Shown piece after piece: positions 1-5,841 of a stretch of DNA of 6,400 nt. The translations under genes and the position numbers were made by a program. The DNA comes from Acidobacteriaceae bacterium (GTDB taxonomy: Bacteria > Acidobacteriota > Terriglobia > Bryobacterales > Bryobacteraceae): positions 1 through 6,400 of the forward strand of contig JAFAZU010000217.1 in assembly GCA_019239585.1 (NCBI GenBank), in the 5' to 3' direction. The notes beneath the pieces were generated by a model. The model made no database searches. It had not been told where the DNA came from and was given only the letters and a program-made list of their open reading frames with translations. Numbering within the stretch: position 1 is the first letter of the stretch; each line of letters starts with the position of its first letter.

Positions 1-642
1 GGGGGGAGCGGCGGATTGAGTTACGCCTATAATCAGAGCGCCTTGAACTTTGAACCGCGTGTTGGGTTTGCATGGGATTTGCGAGGAGACGGAAAGAGCG
101 TTATCCGCAGCGCCTACGCGATCTTTGTGGATCAGCCGATTGCTGGACTGGTTACCGGATTGGTCAGCAATCCTCCCTACTCGATTCCGGTCACATTCTC
201 ATCCACCCCAGCTGTTCCGTATGTGAGCTTCAGCAATGCTTATTCGCTGGCAGGCGGAAGCATCTCTCCGACTTCGGTCGCCCACAACTATAAAAACGCC
301 AATGTGCAGTCCTGGAACTTCAGCTTCGAGCAGCAGTTGGGTAACGATTATGGGTTGAGCGCCCGTTATGTCGGCAGCAAAGGCACATATTTGAACCTCG
401 CCCGTAATTACAATCAGCCCATCAATGGCGTGCGTCCTTACCGTACGCTATCGGCTAATAGCCCGATTGGTGCGGGATTGCCTTTAAGCAACATACAGTT
501 TATGAGAGCGATGGAAACTCCTCTTATCAGGCTCTCTGGCTCACCCTGCAGAAGCGCCTTTCCCGAGGCTTGCAGTTCAACGGCTCCTACACATGGTCAA
601 AGTCGATTGATGAGAACTCACGGAATATTCAGGGCGTCGTGA
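1..642 (+). CDS. TonB-dependent receptor (Oar-like), internal part, frame broken near 507
   Basis: This is the 5' piece of an acidobacterial outer-membrane TonB-dependent receptor of the Oar-like type, which in full usually carries an N-terminal carboxypeptidase-regulatory-like (Ig-like) domain, a plug and a 22-strand barrel. The frame is open from the first base, so the TTG at 16 is not a start; the gene begins outside the window. Barrel-type segments typical of the family are visible: NFEPRVGFAWD, SVIRSAYAIFVDQP, VQSWNFSFEQQLG and SARYVGSKGTYL, with alternating aromatic and polar residues. Family-like sequence ends at about NIQFMR (codon ending 507). The remaining 45 codons to the stop at 640-642 are out-of-frame sequence, rich in Pro, Ser and Arg. 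The true continuation lies in another frame from about 507. The role would be energised uptake of a large ligand, likely a glycan or glycoside given the next gene; that ligand is inferred. Confidence 0.9.
   Translation, partial: GGSGGLSYAYNQSALNFEPRVGFAWDLRGDGKSVIRSAYAIFVDQPIAGLVTGLVSNPPYSIPVTFSSTPAVPYVSFSNAYSLAGGSISPTSVAHNYKNANVQSWNFSFEQQLGNDYGLSARYVGSKGTYLNLARNYNQPINGVRPYRTLSANSPIGAGLPLSNIQFMRAMETPLIRLSGSPCRSAFPEACSSTAPTHGQSRLMRTHGIFRAS
504..510 (+). other. Frameshift site (apparent 1-base deletion) in the TonB-dependent receptor
   Basis: The upstream frame reads ..NIQFMR ending at base 507, and the downstream frame resumes with SDGNSSYQ at base 507, so base 507 would have to be used twice. 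The sequence ATGAGAGCGATGG becomes the continuous family-like FMRSDG if one A is added (ATG AGA AGC GAT GG). Both frames lose similarity to the family on the far side of this point. The lesion sits in a short purine run, which fits either a natural slip or a base-calling error. Confidence 0.8.
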
Positions 643-1229
643 TCCAAGATAGCTACAACATTCGTGGTGATCGCGGCCTGTCAGATTTCGATGCGCGCCA
701 TCGTTTCGTTTTAAGTGCAGTTTATGACTTGCCATTTCGTGGTAATCGACTGGCTGAAGGTTGGGAAATATCGCTGATCGAAACACTTCAGAGCGGCAAT
801 CCTGTTAACTTCCATACTTCAAACACCGGGCTCACGGGATTTACAACCGTGCGGCCCAATGTAAACGGCCCGGTCATTACGGGCTTTAGTCCGGCTTTGA
901 ATGGAGCCTCTACATTTATCACCTATATACAGAACCGTTCGGTGCTCACCAATCCGGTGAATGCATTTGGGAATATGGGGCGGAATGTTGTCATCGGTCC
1001 GGGTTTTTCGAACTTGGATTTTTCTTTGGTAAAGAACACCAGGATTTCCGAGCGTGTCAGTTGGCAGTTGCGGGCCGATGCTTTCGATTTGTTGAACCAG
1101 ACCAACTTCGGTCAGCCGTTATCCACTCTCGGAACTTCCACTTTTGGGTTAATTAACAGTACTCGCTTCCCGACGGGCGACTCGGGATCATCGCGCCAAT
1201 TGCAACTTGCCTTAAAGTTAACTTTTTAA
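507..1229 (+). CDS. TonB-dependent receptor (Oar-like), C-terminal barrel part, continuation after frameshift
   Basis: This is the C-terminal half of the same receptor, read in a frame shifted from the upstream piece. Family-like sequence starts at codon 507 (SDGNSSYQALWLTLQKRLSR), well before the first formal start codon (TTG at 570), so it is a continuation and not a separate gene. Recognisable segments are the YTWSKSID strand, DARHRFVLSAVYDLPF, a GWEISLIETLQSGNPVNF strand, the FGNMGRN..GPGFSNLDFSLVKN turn and LRADAFDLLNQTNFG. It ends in LQLALKLTF, with the terminal Phe and alternating hydrophobic residues of a BAM-complex beta-signal, so the C-terminus is intact. About 240 codons remain here; with the 169 upstream codons the window holds roughly the last 409 residues. 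If the frameshift is real, the barrel cannot be completed and the gene is a pseudogene. If it is a sequencing or assembly error, the gene is intact through this region. Confidence 0.9.
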   Translation, partial: SDGNSSYQALWLTLQKRLSRGLQFNGSYTWSKSIDENSRNIQGVVIQDSYNIRGDRGLSDFDARHRFVLSAVYDLPFRGNRLAEGWEISLIETLQSGNPVNFHTSNTGLTGFTTVRPNVNGPVITGFSPALNGASTFITYIQNRSVLTNPVNAFGNMGRNVVIGPGFSNLDFSLVKNTRISERVSWQLRADAFDLLNQTNFGQPLSTLGTSTFGLINSTRFPTGDSGSSRQLQLALKLTF

Positions 1230-1236
1230 GAGTTAT

Positions 1237-1254
1237 ATGGCAAAGTCTCAGTAA
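1237..1254 (+). other. Possible 5-codon leader (MAKSQ) whose stop overlaps the GH116 start
   Basis: Between the receptor stop and the GH116 start there is ATGGCAAAGTCTCAGTAATG: a five-codon reading frame whose TAA shares its last A with the GH116 ATG (TAATG). An AAGAG purine stretch lies at 1228-1232, four bases before this mini-frame, while the GH116 ATG itself has only a weak AAAG upstream. Translation of the glycosidase could be coupled to termination here, but such short frames also arise by chance. Confidence 0.2.
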
Positions 1255-3965
1255 TGAGTGAAGAAAACGGAACGCATCGTCGCGGTTTTCTGAAATCGGT
1301 GGCGCTGGCCAGTACAGCACCACTGCCGGGCTTCAATGTCAATAACCAAGCTGAAGGACAAACAGCACGAGCGAAGTCTACAAGTGAAGTCGCTTACCCT
1401 CGAAACTTCACTGGACCCGCCTTAGCGATGATTTCCTTTCCGCTCGGCGGTATCGGGGCGGGAAGCATTGGGCTAGGCGGAAGAGGGCAACTGCGTGATT
1501 GGGAAATCTTCAACAAGGCCGATAAAGGAAACTCTCCTCCGTATGCCTTTCCGAGTATCTGGGTGGGAGCGGAAGGCAAAAAGCCCATCTCCCATGTTCT
1601 GGAAGCACGGATCGAACCACCCTACGAGGGGCAGGAGGGACTAGGTTCGCGCAACGCTCCCGGTCTTTCACGTTTGCAGGGAGCGACGTTCACCGGTGAG
1701 TTTCCGTTCGCACAGATCGAATTCCACGACACACGCTTTCCAGTTACAGTAAAGCTCGAAGCGGGAACGCCCTTCATCCCTCTGGATGCTGATGAGTCCG
1801 GCCTGCCTGCTGCCGTTCTGCGCTACCGCGTGCGGAATACAGGAAAATCGACAGTCTCCGTTTCGATTGCATTCGCCATTGAGAATCCGGTCGGGGCGCA
1901 TGATCGTACGGCGCCTGCCAGACGGGAAGATGATAAACGCCCCAACGAGCTTCGCGCCAGCCAGAGGCTGAAAGGCATTCTGATGCGCAATGGGGGCTTG
2001 ACCCAAGAGGACGTCGGGAGCGGCAGCTTTGCTTTAGCCGTTCTCCACTCCGGCAAAGGCGAGTTTACCAGTTTGAGAGGCTGGCCTGCCGGTCGCTGGT
2101 GGAACAGCCCCTTGCTGTTCTGGGACGATTTCTCCAGCGATGGCAAGCTCGGTCCGGAAGCAGCAGATTTAAATTCAGTCGGCTCCGTGTGCCTAAATCA
2201 AAAAATCCTGCCGGGAGCCGAAAGAGAGTACACATTTGTGTTGGCCTGGCATTTCCCTAACCGGACGCCGGAGCGCTGCGGCTGGCAAGCGCCTAAAGGT
2301 CACGAGAAAACAATTATAGGAAATTGGTACGCTACTCGATTTCCTGACGCATGGTCTGTTGCTGAGTATTTAGCAGCCCATCTGCCAAATCTGGAGAGTC
2401 GCACTCGCCGTTTCATAACAGCCATGCGGGAAACAACTCTGCCCGCCCCCGCCAAGGAAGCGGCCATGTCAAATCTTTCCACGCTGGTCACGACTACCTG
2501 CTTCCGTACTGCCGACGGCGAGTTCCACGGCTTCGAAGGCGTAAACGATAAGCTCGGCTGTTGTTTCGGGAATTGCACCCACGTCTGGAACTATGAAACG
2601 GCCACTTCGCATCTCTTTCCGTCTTTGTCCCACTCTATGCGGCGCAGCGCCTTCGGCTATTCAATGGATGAGCGAGGAGCCATGTACTTCCGGCAGTTAC
2701 TCCCGGATGGCATCGAGCGTTTCGGCTATGCCGCTGCTGACGGACAAATGGGGCAGATCATAAAGGTGTATCTGGATTGGCAGCTTGGGGGAGACCCCAA
2801 TTTCCTCCGTGAATTCTGGCCCAAAGTGAAACGCGCCCTCCAATTTGCCTGGATACCGGGAGGGTGGGATGCCAATCGGGACGGCATTCTCGAAGGCGTA
2901 CAGCACAACACCTATGACGTGGAGTTCTACGGCCCGAATCCACTGTGTGGAATCTATTATCTCGGGGCTTTGCGAGCCGGTGAGGAAATGGCGCGGGCTG
3001 TAGGTGAACAGGAAACGGCTGCGGAGTACCGGCGGCTATTCGAGAGCGGAAAAACGTGGTTCGATACTCACGCCTTCAATGGCGAATACTACGTACAGAC
3101 CATTGAAGGCCGTCCGGCTGACACCATCGCAAAAGGCCTGCGAAGCGGAATGGGGGCCGACGATCCGCAGCACCCGCAGTATCAAGTCGGCAATGGCTGT
3201 CTGGTCGATCAGCTTCTAGGCCAGTATCTCGCCGAAGTCGCCGGGCTGGGATTGCTTCTTAATGGGGACCACATTCAAAAAACTCTTTCGTCCATCTATC
3301 GATACAATCACAAACCCAACCTGTTCGACCATGATAGTGTGCAACGCACCTTCGCCTTGAATGACGAGGGGGCGCTGGTGATCTGCGACTACGGCAGGGG
3401 CGAACGGCCGCAGATTCCCTTTCCTTACTATGCCGAGGTGATGACCGGATTCGAATACTCCGCTGCCGTCCTGATGCTTTATGAAGGCATGATAGAGCGC
3501 GGCCTGGAGTGCATCAACGATATCCGAAGACGGTACGACGGGGTACGCCGCAATCCCTGGGATGAGGCCGAATGCGGACATCATTATGCCCGTGCGATGG
3601 CCTCCTGGTCCGGCATCTTGGCTCTCAGCGGCTTTCGTTACCGAGGTGCGGACCGGCACCTCAGCGCCATGCCTCGGATCAAAACTCCTGACTTTCGTTC
3701 CTTCTGGTCCACCGGCACCGGTTGGGGCACTTTCGCGCTTAACCAACGGGGAGGAAAGACCAGCTTTACGCTGAACACCACCGAAGGATCGCTCCCCATC
3801 CGCCAAGTCGAACTCCCTGGTAGGACCAGTGGCCGCTCCAGCGCCCAAACGGGTAAGGGTGCAATCCAGCATCAAATTCAATGGGGGAAGGGAACTATGC
3901 TGTTTACCTTCGCGGAGGAAACAAAGTGCGAGCCTGGAAGGAATTTGACTATCGAAGTATCATGA
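1254..3965 (+). CDS. Tat-exported GH116 family beta-glycosidase (beta-glucosidase/xylosidase/glucosylceramidase type)
   Basis: This 903-residue retaining beta-glycosidase belongs to family GH116, the family of human GBA2 and of the Saccharolobus enzyme SSO1353. The N-terminus has a twin-arginine motif (HRRGFLKS, residues 8-15) and a mildly hydrophobic stretch, so export folded to the periplasm or envelope is expected. The N-terminal beta-sandwich domain (GBA2_N-like) covers about 50-370 and starts with the SFPLGGIGAGSIGLGGRG loop. The (alpha/alpha)6 catalytic domain (DUF608-like) covers about 400-795. By alignment from memory the nucleophile is Glu428 (FHGFEG) and the acid/base is Asp555 (HNTYD). 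Glu771 and Arg780 (EAECGHHYAR) match the substrate-binding pair of TxGH116. A beta-rich tail (about 805-903, TGTGWGTF) follows. The start is the first one possible after the preceding in-frame stop. It lies 24 bp after the receptor gene and overlaps the next gene by 4 bp. The exact sugar is uncertain: glucoside, xyloside or another. Confidence 0.94.
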   Translation: MSEENGTHRRGFLKSVALASTAPLPGFNVNNQAEGQTARAKSTSEVAYPRNFTGPALAMISFPLGGIGAGSIGLGGRGQLRDWEIFNKADKGNSPPYAFPSIWVGAEGKKPISHVLEARIEPPYEGQEGLGSRNAPGLSRLQGATFTGEFPFAQIEFHDTRFPVTVKLEAGTPFIPLDADESGLPAAVLRYRVRNTGKSTVSVSIAFAIENPVGAHDRTAPARREDDKRPNELRASQRLKGILMRNGGLTQEDVGSGSFALAVLHSGKGEFTSLRGWPAGRWWNSPLLFWDDFSSDGKLGPEAADLNSVGSVCLNQKILPGAEREYTFVLAWHFPNRTPERCGWQAPKGHEKTIIGNWYATRFPDAWSVAEYLAAHLPNLESRTRRFITAMRETTLPAPAKEAAMSNLSTLVTTTCFRTADGEFHGFEGVNDKLGCCFGNCTHVWNYETATSHLFPSLSHSMRRSAFGYSMDERGAMYFRQLLPDGIERFGYAAADGQMGQIIKVYLDWQLGGDPNFLREFWPKVKRALQFAWIPGGWDANRDGILEGVQHNTYDVEFYGPNPLCGIYYLGALRAGEEMARAVGEQETAAEYRRLFESGKTWFDTHAFNGEYYVQTIEGRPADTIAKGLRSGMGADDPQHPQYQVGNGCLVDQLLGQYLAEVAGLGLLLNGDHIQKTLSSIYRYNHKPNLFDHDSVQRTFALNDEGALVICDYGRGERPQIPFPYYAEVMTGFEYSAAVLMLYEGMIERGLECINDIRRRYDGVRRNPWDEAECGHHYARAMASWSGILALSGFRYRGADRHLSAMPRIKTPDFRSFWSTGTGWGTFALNQRGGKTSFTLNTTEGSLPIRQVELPGRTSGRSSAQTGKGAIQHQIQWGKGTMLFTFAEETKCEPGRNLTIEVS
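3962..3965 (+). promoter_or_regulatory. ATGA stop/start overlap coupling GH116 to the dienelactone hydrolase gene
   Basis: The GH116 stop TGA (3963-3965) is nested in ATG (3962-3964) of the next gene. This arrangement usually marks termination-reinitiation and near-equal expression. There is no strong ribosome binding site at the usual distance; a GAAG lies four bases before. Two later in-frame ATGs exist (3977 and 3992), and the one at 3992 has GGAAAG at 3979-3984, seven bases upstream, so it is a real competitor as the start. Confidence 0.6.
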
Positions 3966-4885
3966 GCGATACACTCATGGAAAGAACGGCCATGGCGGAA
4001 GACCAGAATAATCAACAGCAGAATAACGTGGGATCCGGCGGGATGGGACGGCGTGACTTCGTTGCCCTCTCCATGGCCGCCAGCCTGACCGCTACAGCAG
4101 GAGCGACCGGAGATTCCAGCATTGTTGAGACGAACGTCGAAATCAAGATTGCCGACGGAACATGTGATGCCGCTCTTGTTCATCCAAAGACAGGCTCCCA
4201 TCCGGGCGTGCTGCTCTGGCCCGATGCCTTCGGATTGCGACCTTCTATGCGGGACATGGCCAAGCGTCTGGCTGCGGAGGGATACACCGTCCTGGTGCCT
4301 AACCCTTTCTACCGTGTGACCAAAGCCCCTTTTTCGGATGCTTCCCACTTTGATTTTGGAAATCCGGCTGACCGGGAAAAACTGCGGCCACTAATGGAAT
4401 CAGTGAACGCGCCCGGACACGCTGAGAAGGATGCTCGCGCTTACGTTACATTCCTGGACGCGCAAAAAGAAGTGAGCAGTACCAAGAAGATTGGAACCCA
4501 GGGCTACTGTATGGGCGGAGCGCTCGTTGTGAGAACCGCCGCGACATTGCCGGATCGTATTGGTGCGGGTGCCTCATTCCACGGTGGCGGTCTCGTGACC
4601 GATAAACCCAATAGCCCGCATCTGCTCGCACCGAAGATTAAGGCCCATATGTATTTCGGCGTGGCTGCGAACGACGACGCACGGCAACCGGATGCAAAAG
4701 ACAAATTGAGGGAAGCGTTCGCAAATGCCCACGTTCCGGCCGAAGTGGAAGTGTATACGGGGACCCTGCATGGTTGGTGTGTGCCGGATATGCCGGAGCA
4801 GAACGGCACGCCGATCTACAACAAGCCCGCCGCAGAGCGCGCGTGGAGCAAACTTCTTGCCTTATATCAAGCAAATCTCGTCTAA
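3962..4885 (+). CDS. Dienelactone hydrolase family protein with Tat-like signal
   Basis: This 307-residue alpha/beta-hydrolase belongs to the dienelactone hydrolase (DLH) family, a group of cysteine-nucleophile enzymes that open lactones or cleave esters. The nucleophile elbow is GYCMGG with Cys183. The acid is Asp238 or Asp239 in GVAANDD, and the base is His270 in LHGWCVPD. Asp88 in WPDAFG sits where the classical enzyme has Glu36. A long polar N-terminus leads to GRRDFVALSMAASLTATAGATG-like sequence (twin Arg at 30-31, then a hydrophobic stretch to about 48), which fits a Tat signal, unlike the cytoplasmic chlorocatechol-pathway enzymes. The mature part is about 255 residues, slightly longer than the classical 236. 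The start at 3962 is chosen for the ATGA overlap with GH116; 3992 is possible and keeps the signal. An upstream in-frame ATG at 3881 lies inside the GH116 coding end and is unlikely. The physiological substrate is unknown; cleaving an ester or lactone on the glycoside handled by GH116 is an inference. Confidence 0.92.
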   Translation: MSDTLMERTAMAEDQNNQQQNNVGSGGMGRRDFVALSMAASLTATAGATGDSSIVETNVEIKIADGTCDAALVHPKTGSHPGVLLWPDAFGLRPSMRDMAKRLAAEGYTVLVPNPFYRVTKAPFSDASHFDFGNPADREKLRPLMESVNAPGHAEKDARAYVTFLDAQKEVSSTKKIGTQGYCMGGALVVRTAATLPDRIGAGASFHGGGLVTDKPNSPHLLAPKIKAHMYFGVAANDDARQPDAKDKLREAFANAHVPAEVEVYTGTLHGWCVPDMPEQNGTPIYNKPAAERAWSKLLALYQANLV

Positions 4886-4907
4886 GTCAGCCTGATGAGA
4901 GCGGCAT

Positions 4908-4961
4908 ATGACAATCGAAGAAGCAATTATTACCAGGCTTCGATCTCTCCCCCTTGACAAG
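4908..4961 (+). pseudogene. Remnant (first 18 codons) of a small antitoxin-like (DUF2281-type) protein
   Basis: After a GAGAG ribosome-site-like stretch (4897-4901) and a six-base spacer, an ATG opens MTIEEAIITRLRSLPLDK. This resembles the N-terminus of small DUF2281-type proteins found in toxin-antitoxin loci, which commonly begin with an IEEAI..KLRALPPDKQ..VLDF pattern. The resemblance stops at base 4961, exactly where the tail of the opposite-strand S24 gene begins; the frame then runs on through antisense sequence to 5213 without family-like content. I read it as a gene cut off by a deletion or insertion. The match is short and from memory, so chance resemblance is possible. Confidence 0.4.
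4914..4944. repeat. Inverted repeat ATCGAAG / CTTCGAT in the convergent junction
   Basis: ATCGAAG (4914-4920) and CTTCGAT (4938-4944) form a perfect 7-bp stem with a 17-base spacer between the convergent DLH and S24 genes. No T-run follows on either strand, so it is not a standard intrinsic terminator; it may still mark transcript ends, or be chance. Confidence 0.3.
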
Positions 4962-5774
4962 CTACTCCAGCACCCGCACGAACTCCGCCATGATCTGGTA
5001 CTTTCCTTCTTCCTCATCCAGATCCCACGAGGGGTAAGCTGGGTTCAGGCTTTCGAGCCGGATGCGGGTCTGCACAAATCCTTCTTCCGTGACCTGCTTC
5101 TCGCTTTTGTACCGCTTAACCGTGTACTGGTTGTCGTCGGCCAGTTCCGAATTCCGCACCAGCACCAGCCGGTTATTTCGCGACCCCACCACATTGCGCC
5201 GGAACACACATAGGCTGCCGTCCGGGATTTTTGGCTCCATCGAATGGCCGCGAATCTCAGCGACAAACATACCTTCATCAAGTTTTAAATCCGGCGGTAC
5301 CTCCAACCACTCTTCCGCCGAAACGTCTTCCGGATTAGTCAGAAACGGACCCGCTGCCACCGCCAGCGAATAACGCGGCAAGTGCGTCCGGAACTCCAGC
5401 ACTTGCGCCGGAACATGCTGCCGATAAAGTTCGCTCAGCATTTTGTCAAAGTCACGCGCCGTCACCGCTTCCCGGTCCGTTACACGCAGGCTGTTCGAAG
5501 CGTCCGCTTCCAGATGCCGCAGAACCGCTGCGCCGCCCTGTTCCTGCGCCCAGGTTTGGAGGTGTTCTTCCAGTTCCGACAGCACCTCGGCATCCTCTTG
5601 ATTGGCAAACCGGTCCCAATCGCGCCGCAGCCGAAGATACAAAATATCGCTCGCTGGATCAAGCAGTAGCACGCCTACCGTTTCAACGCCGCGCTTCGGC
5701 AGCTCTGCTAGCAGCAAAGAGTACTCCCCCGGCTTAGGGGCATACTCCCGAATGCTGATTACACGCGCCGACAT
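4962..5774 (-). CDS. S24/LexA-type self-cleaving peptidase with a non-HTH N-terminal domain
   Basis: The C-terminal half of this 270-residue protein is an S24 (LexA/UmuD/phage-repressor) peptidase fold. The catalytic Ser178 lies in IRGHSMEPKIPDG and the Lys220 in QYTVKRY, 42 residues later (37 in E. coli LexA). A candidate self-cleavage site, Ala141-Gly142 in LAVAAGPF, lies 37 residues before the Ser, close to the LexA spacing of 35. The N-terminal 130 residues do not show the helix-turn-helix expected of a repressor. They instead read as an alpha/beta segment (EYSLLLAELPKRGVETVGV and LDPASDILYLRLRRDWDRF) plus an acidic helix (about 60-90), vaguely like DUF3037. Its role may be signal-triggered proteolytic switching of that domain; DNA binding is not supported by what I see. 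The ATG at 5774 is the first of the frame and has no strong ribosome site. It lies 67 bp behind the VWA gene on the same strand. Confidence 0.82.
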   Translation of the reverse strand: MSARVISIREYAPKPGEYSLLLAELPKRGVETVGVLLLDPASDILYLRLRRDWDRFANQEDAEVLSELEEHLQTWAQEQGGAAVLRHLEADASNSLRVTDREAVTARDFDKMLSELYRQHVPAQVLEFRTHLPRYSLAVAAGPFLTNPEDVSAEEWLEVPPDLKLDEGMFVAEIRGHSMEPKIPDGSLCVFRRNVVGSRNNRLVLVRNSELADDNQYTVKRYKSEKQVTEEGFVQTRIRLESLNPAYPSWDLDEEEGKYQIMAEFVRVLE

Positions 5775-5821
5775 TGCAATATCAGCTTACCGTTTTTGAA
5801 AAAATTGTGCGATAAGGAAAG

Positions 5822-5838
5822 CCGTACCTGCCGTACGG
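5822..5838. repeat. Hairpin-forming inverted repeat CCGTAC-CTGCC-GTACGG upstream of the S24 gene
   Basis: CCGTAC (5822-5827) and GTACGG (5833-5838) form a perfect 6-bp stem with a 5-base loop, in the 67-bp gap between the VWA stop and the S24 start. Read on the - strand, the run of six T lies more than 10 bases beyond the stem, too far for a standard terminator. It could be a transcript-end or attenuator hairpin or an operator for the downstream gene. GCCGTAC also occurs as a direct repeat (5821-5827, 5830-5836). Confidence 0.35.
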
Positions 5839-5841
5839 GTA

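Noticed and set aside
570..1229. Separate gene starting at TTG 570
   Set aside because: Receptor-like sequence in the same frame extends upstream to 507, so this is the second half of a frameshifted gene.
3216..3881. 221-residue open frame on the - strand, inside the GH116 gene
   Set aside because: It is fully antisense to well-conserved GH116 sequence and its translation shows no family-like pattern.
3881..3961. Upstream ATG start for the DLH gene
   Set aside because: It would add 27 residues overlapping the GH116 coding end and put more sequence ahead of an already long signal; the ATGA at 3962 is a better start.
4886..4961. Intrinsic terminator between the convergent genes
   Set aside because: The 7-bp inverted repeat has a 17-base spacer and no T-run on either side.
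4908..5213. 101-residue + strand frame read as one intact gene
   Set aside because: Only the first 18 codons look like protein; from 4962 it is antisense to the S24 gene, whose C-terminus (AEFVRVLE) looks natural.
4962..5774. Calling the S24 protein LexA
   Set aside because: No helix-turn-helix is seen in the N-terminal part and the protein is longer than LexA (about 200 residues).
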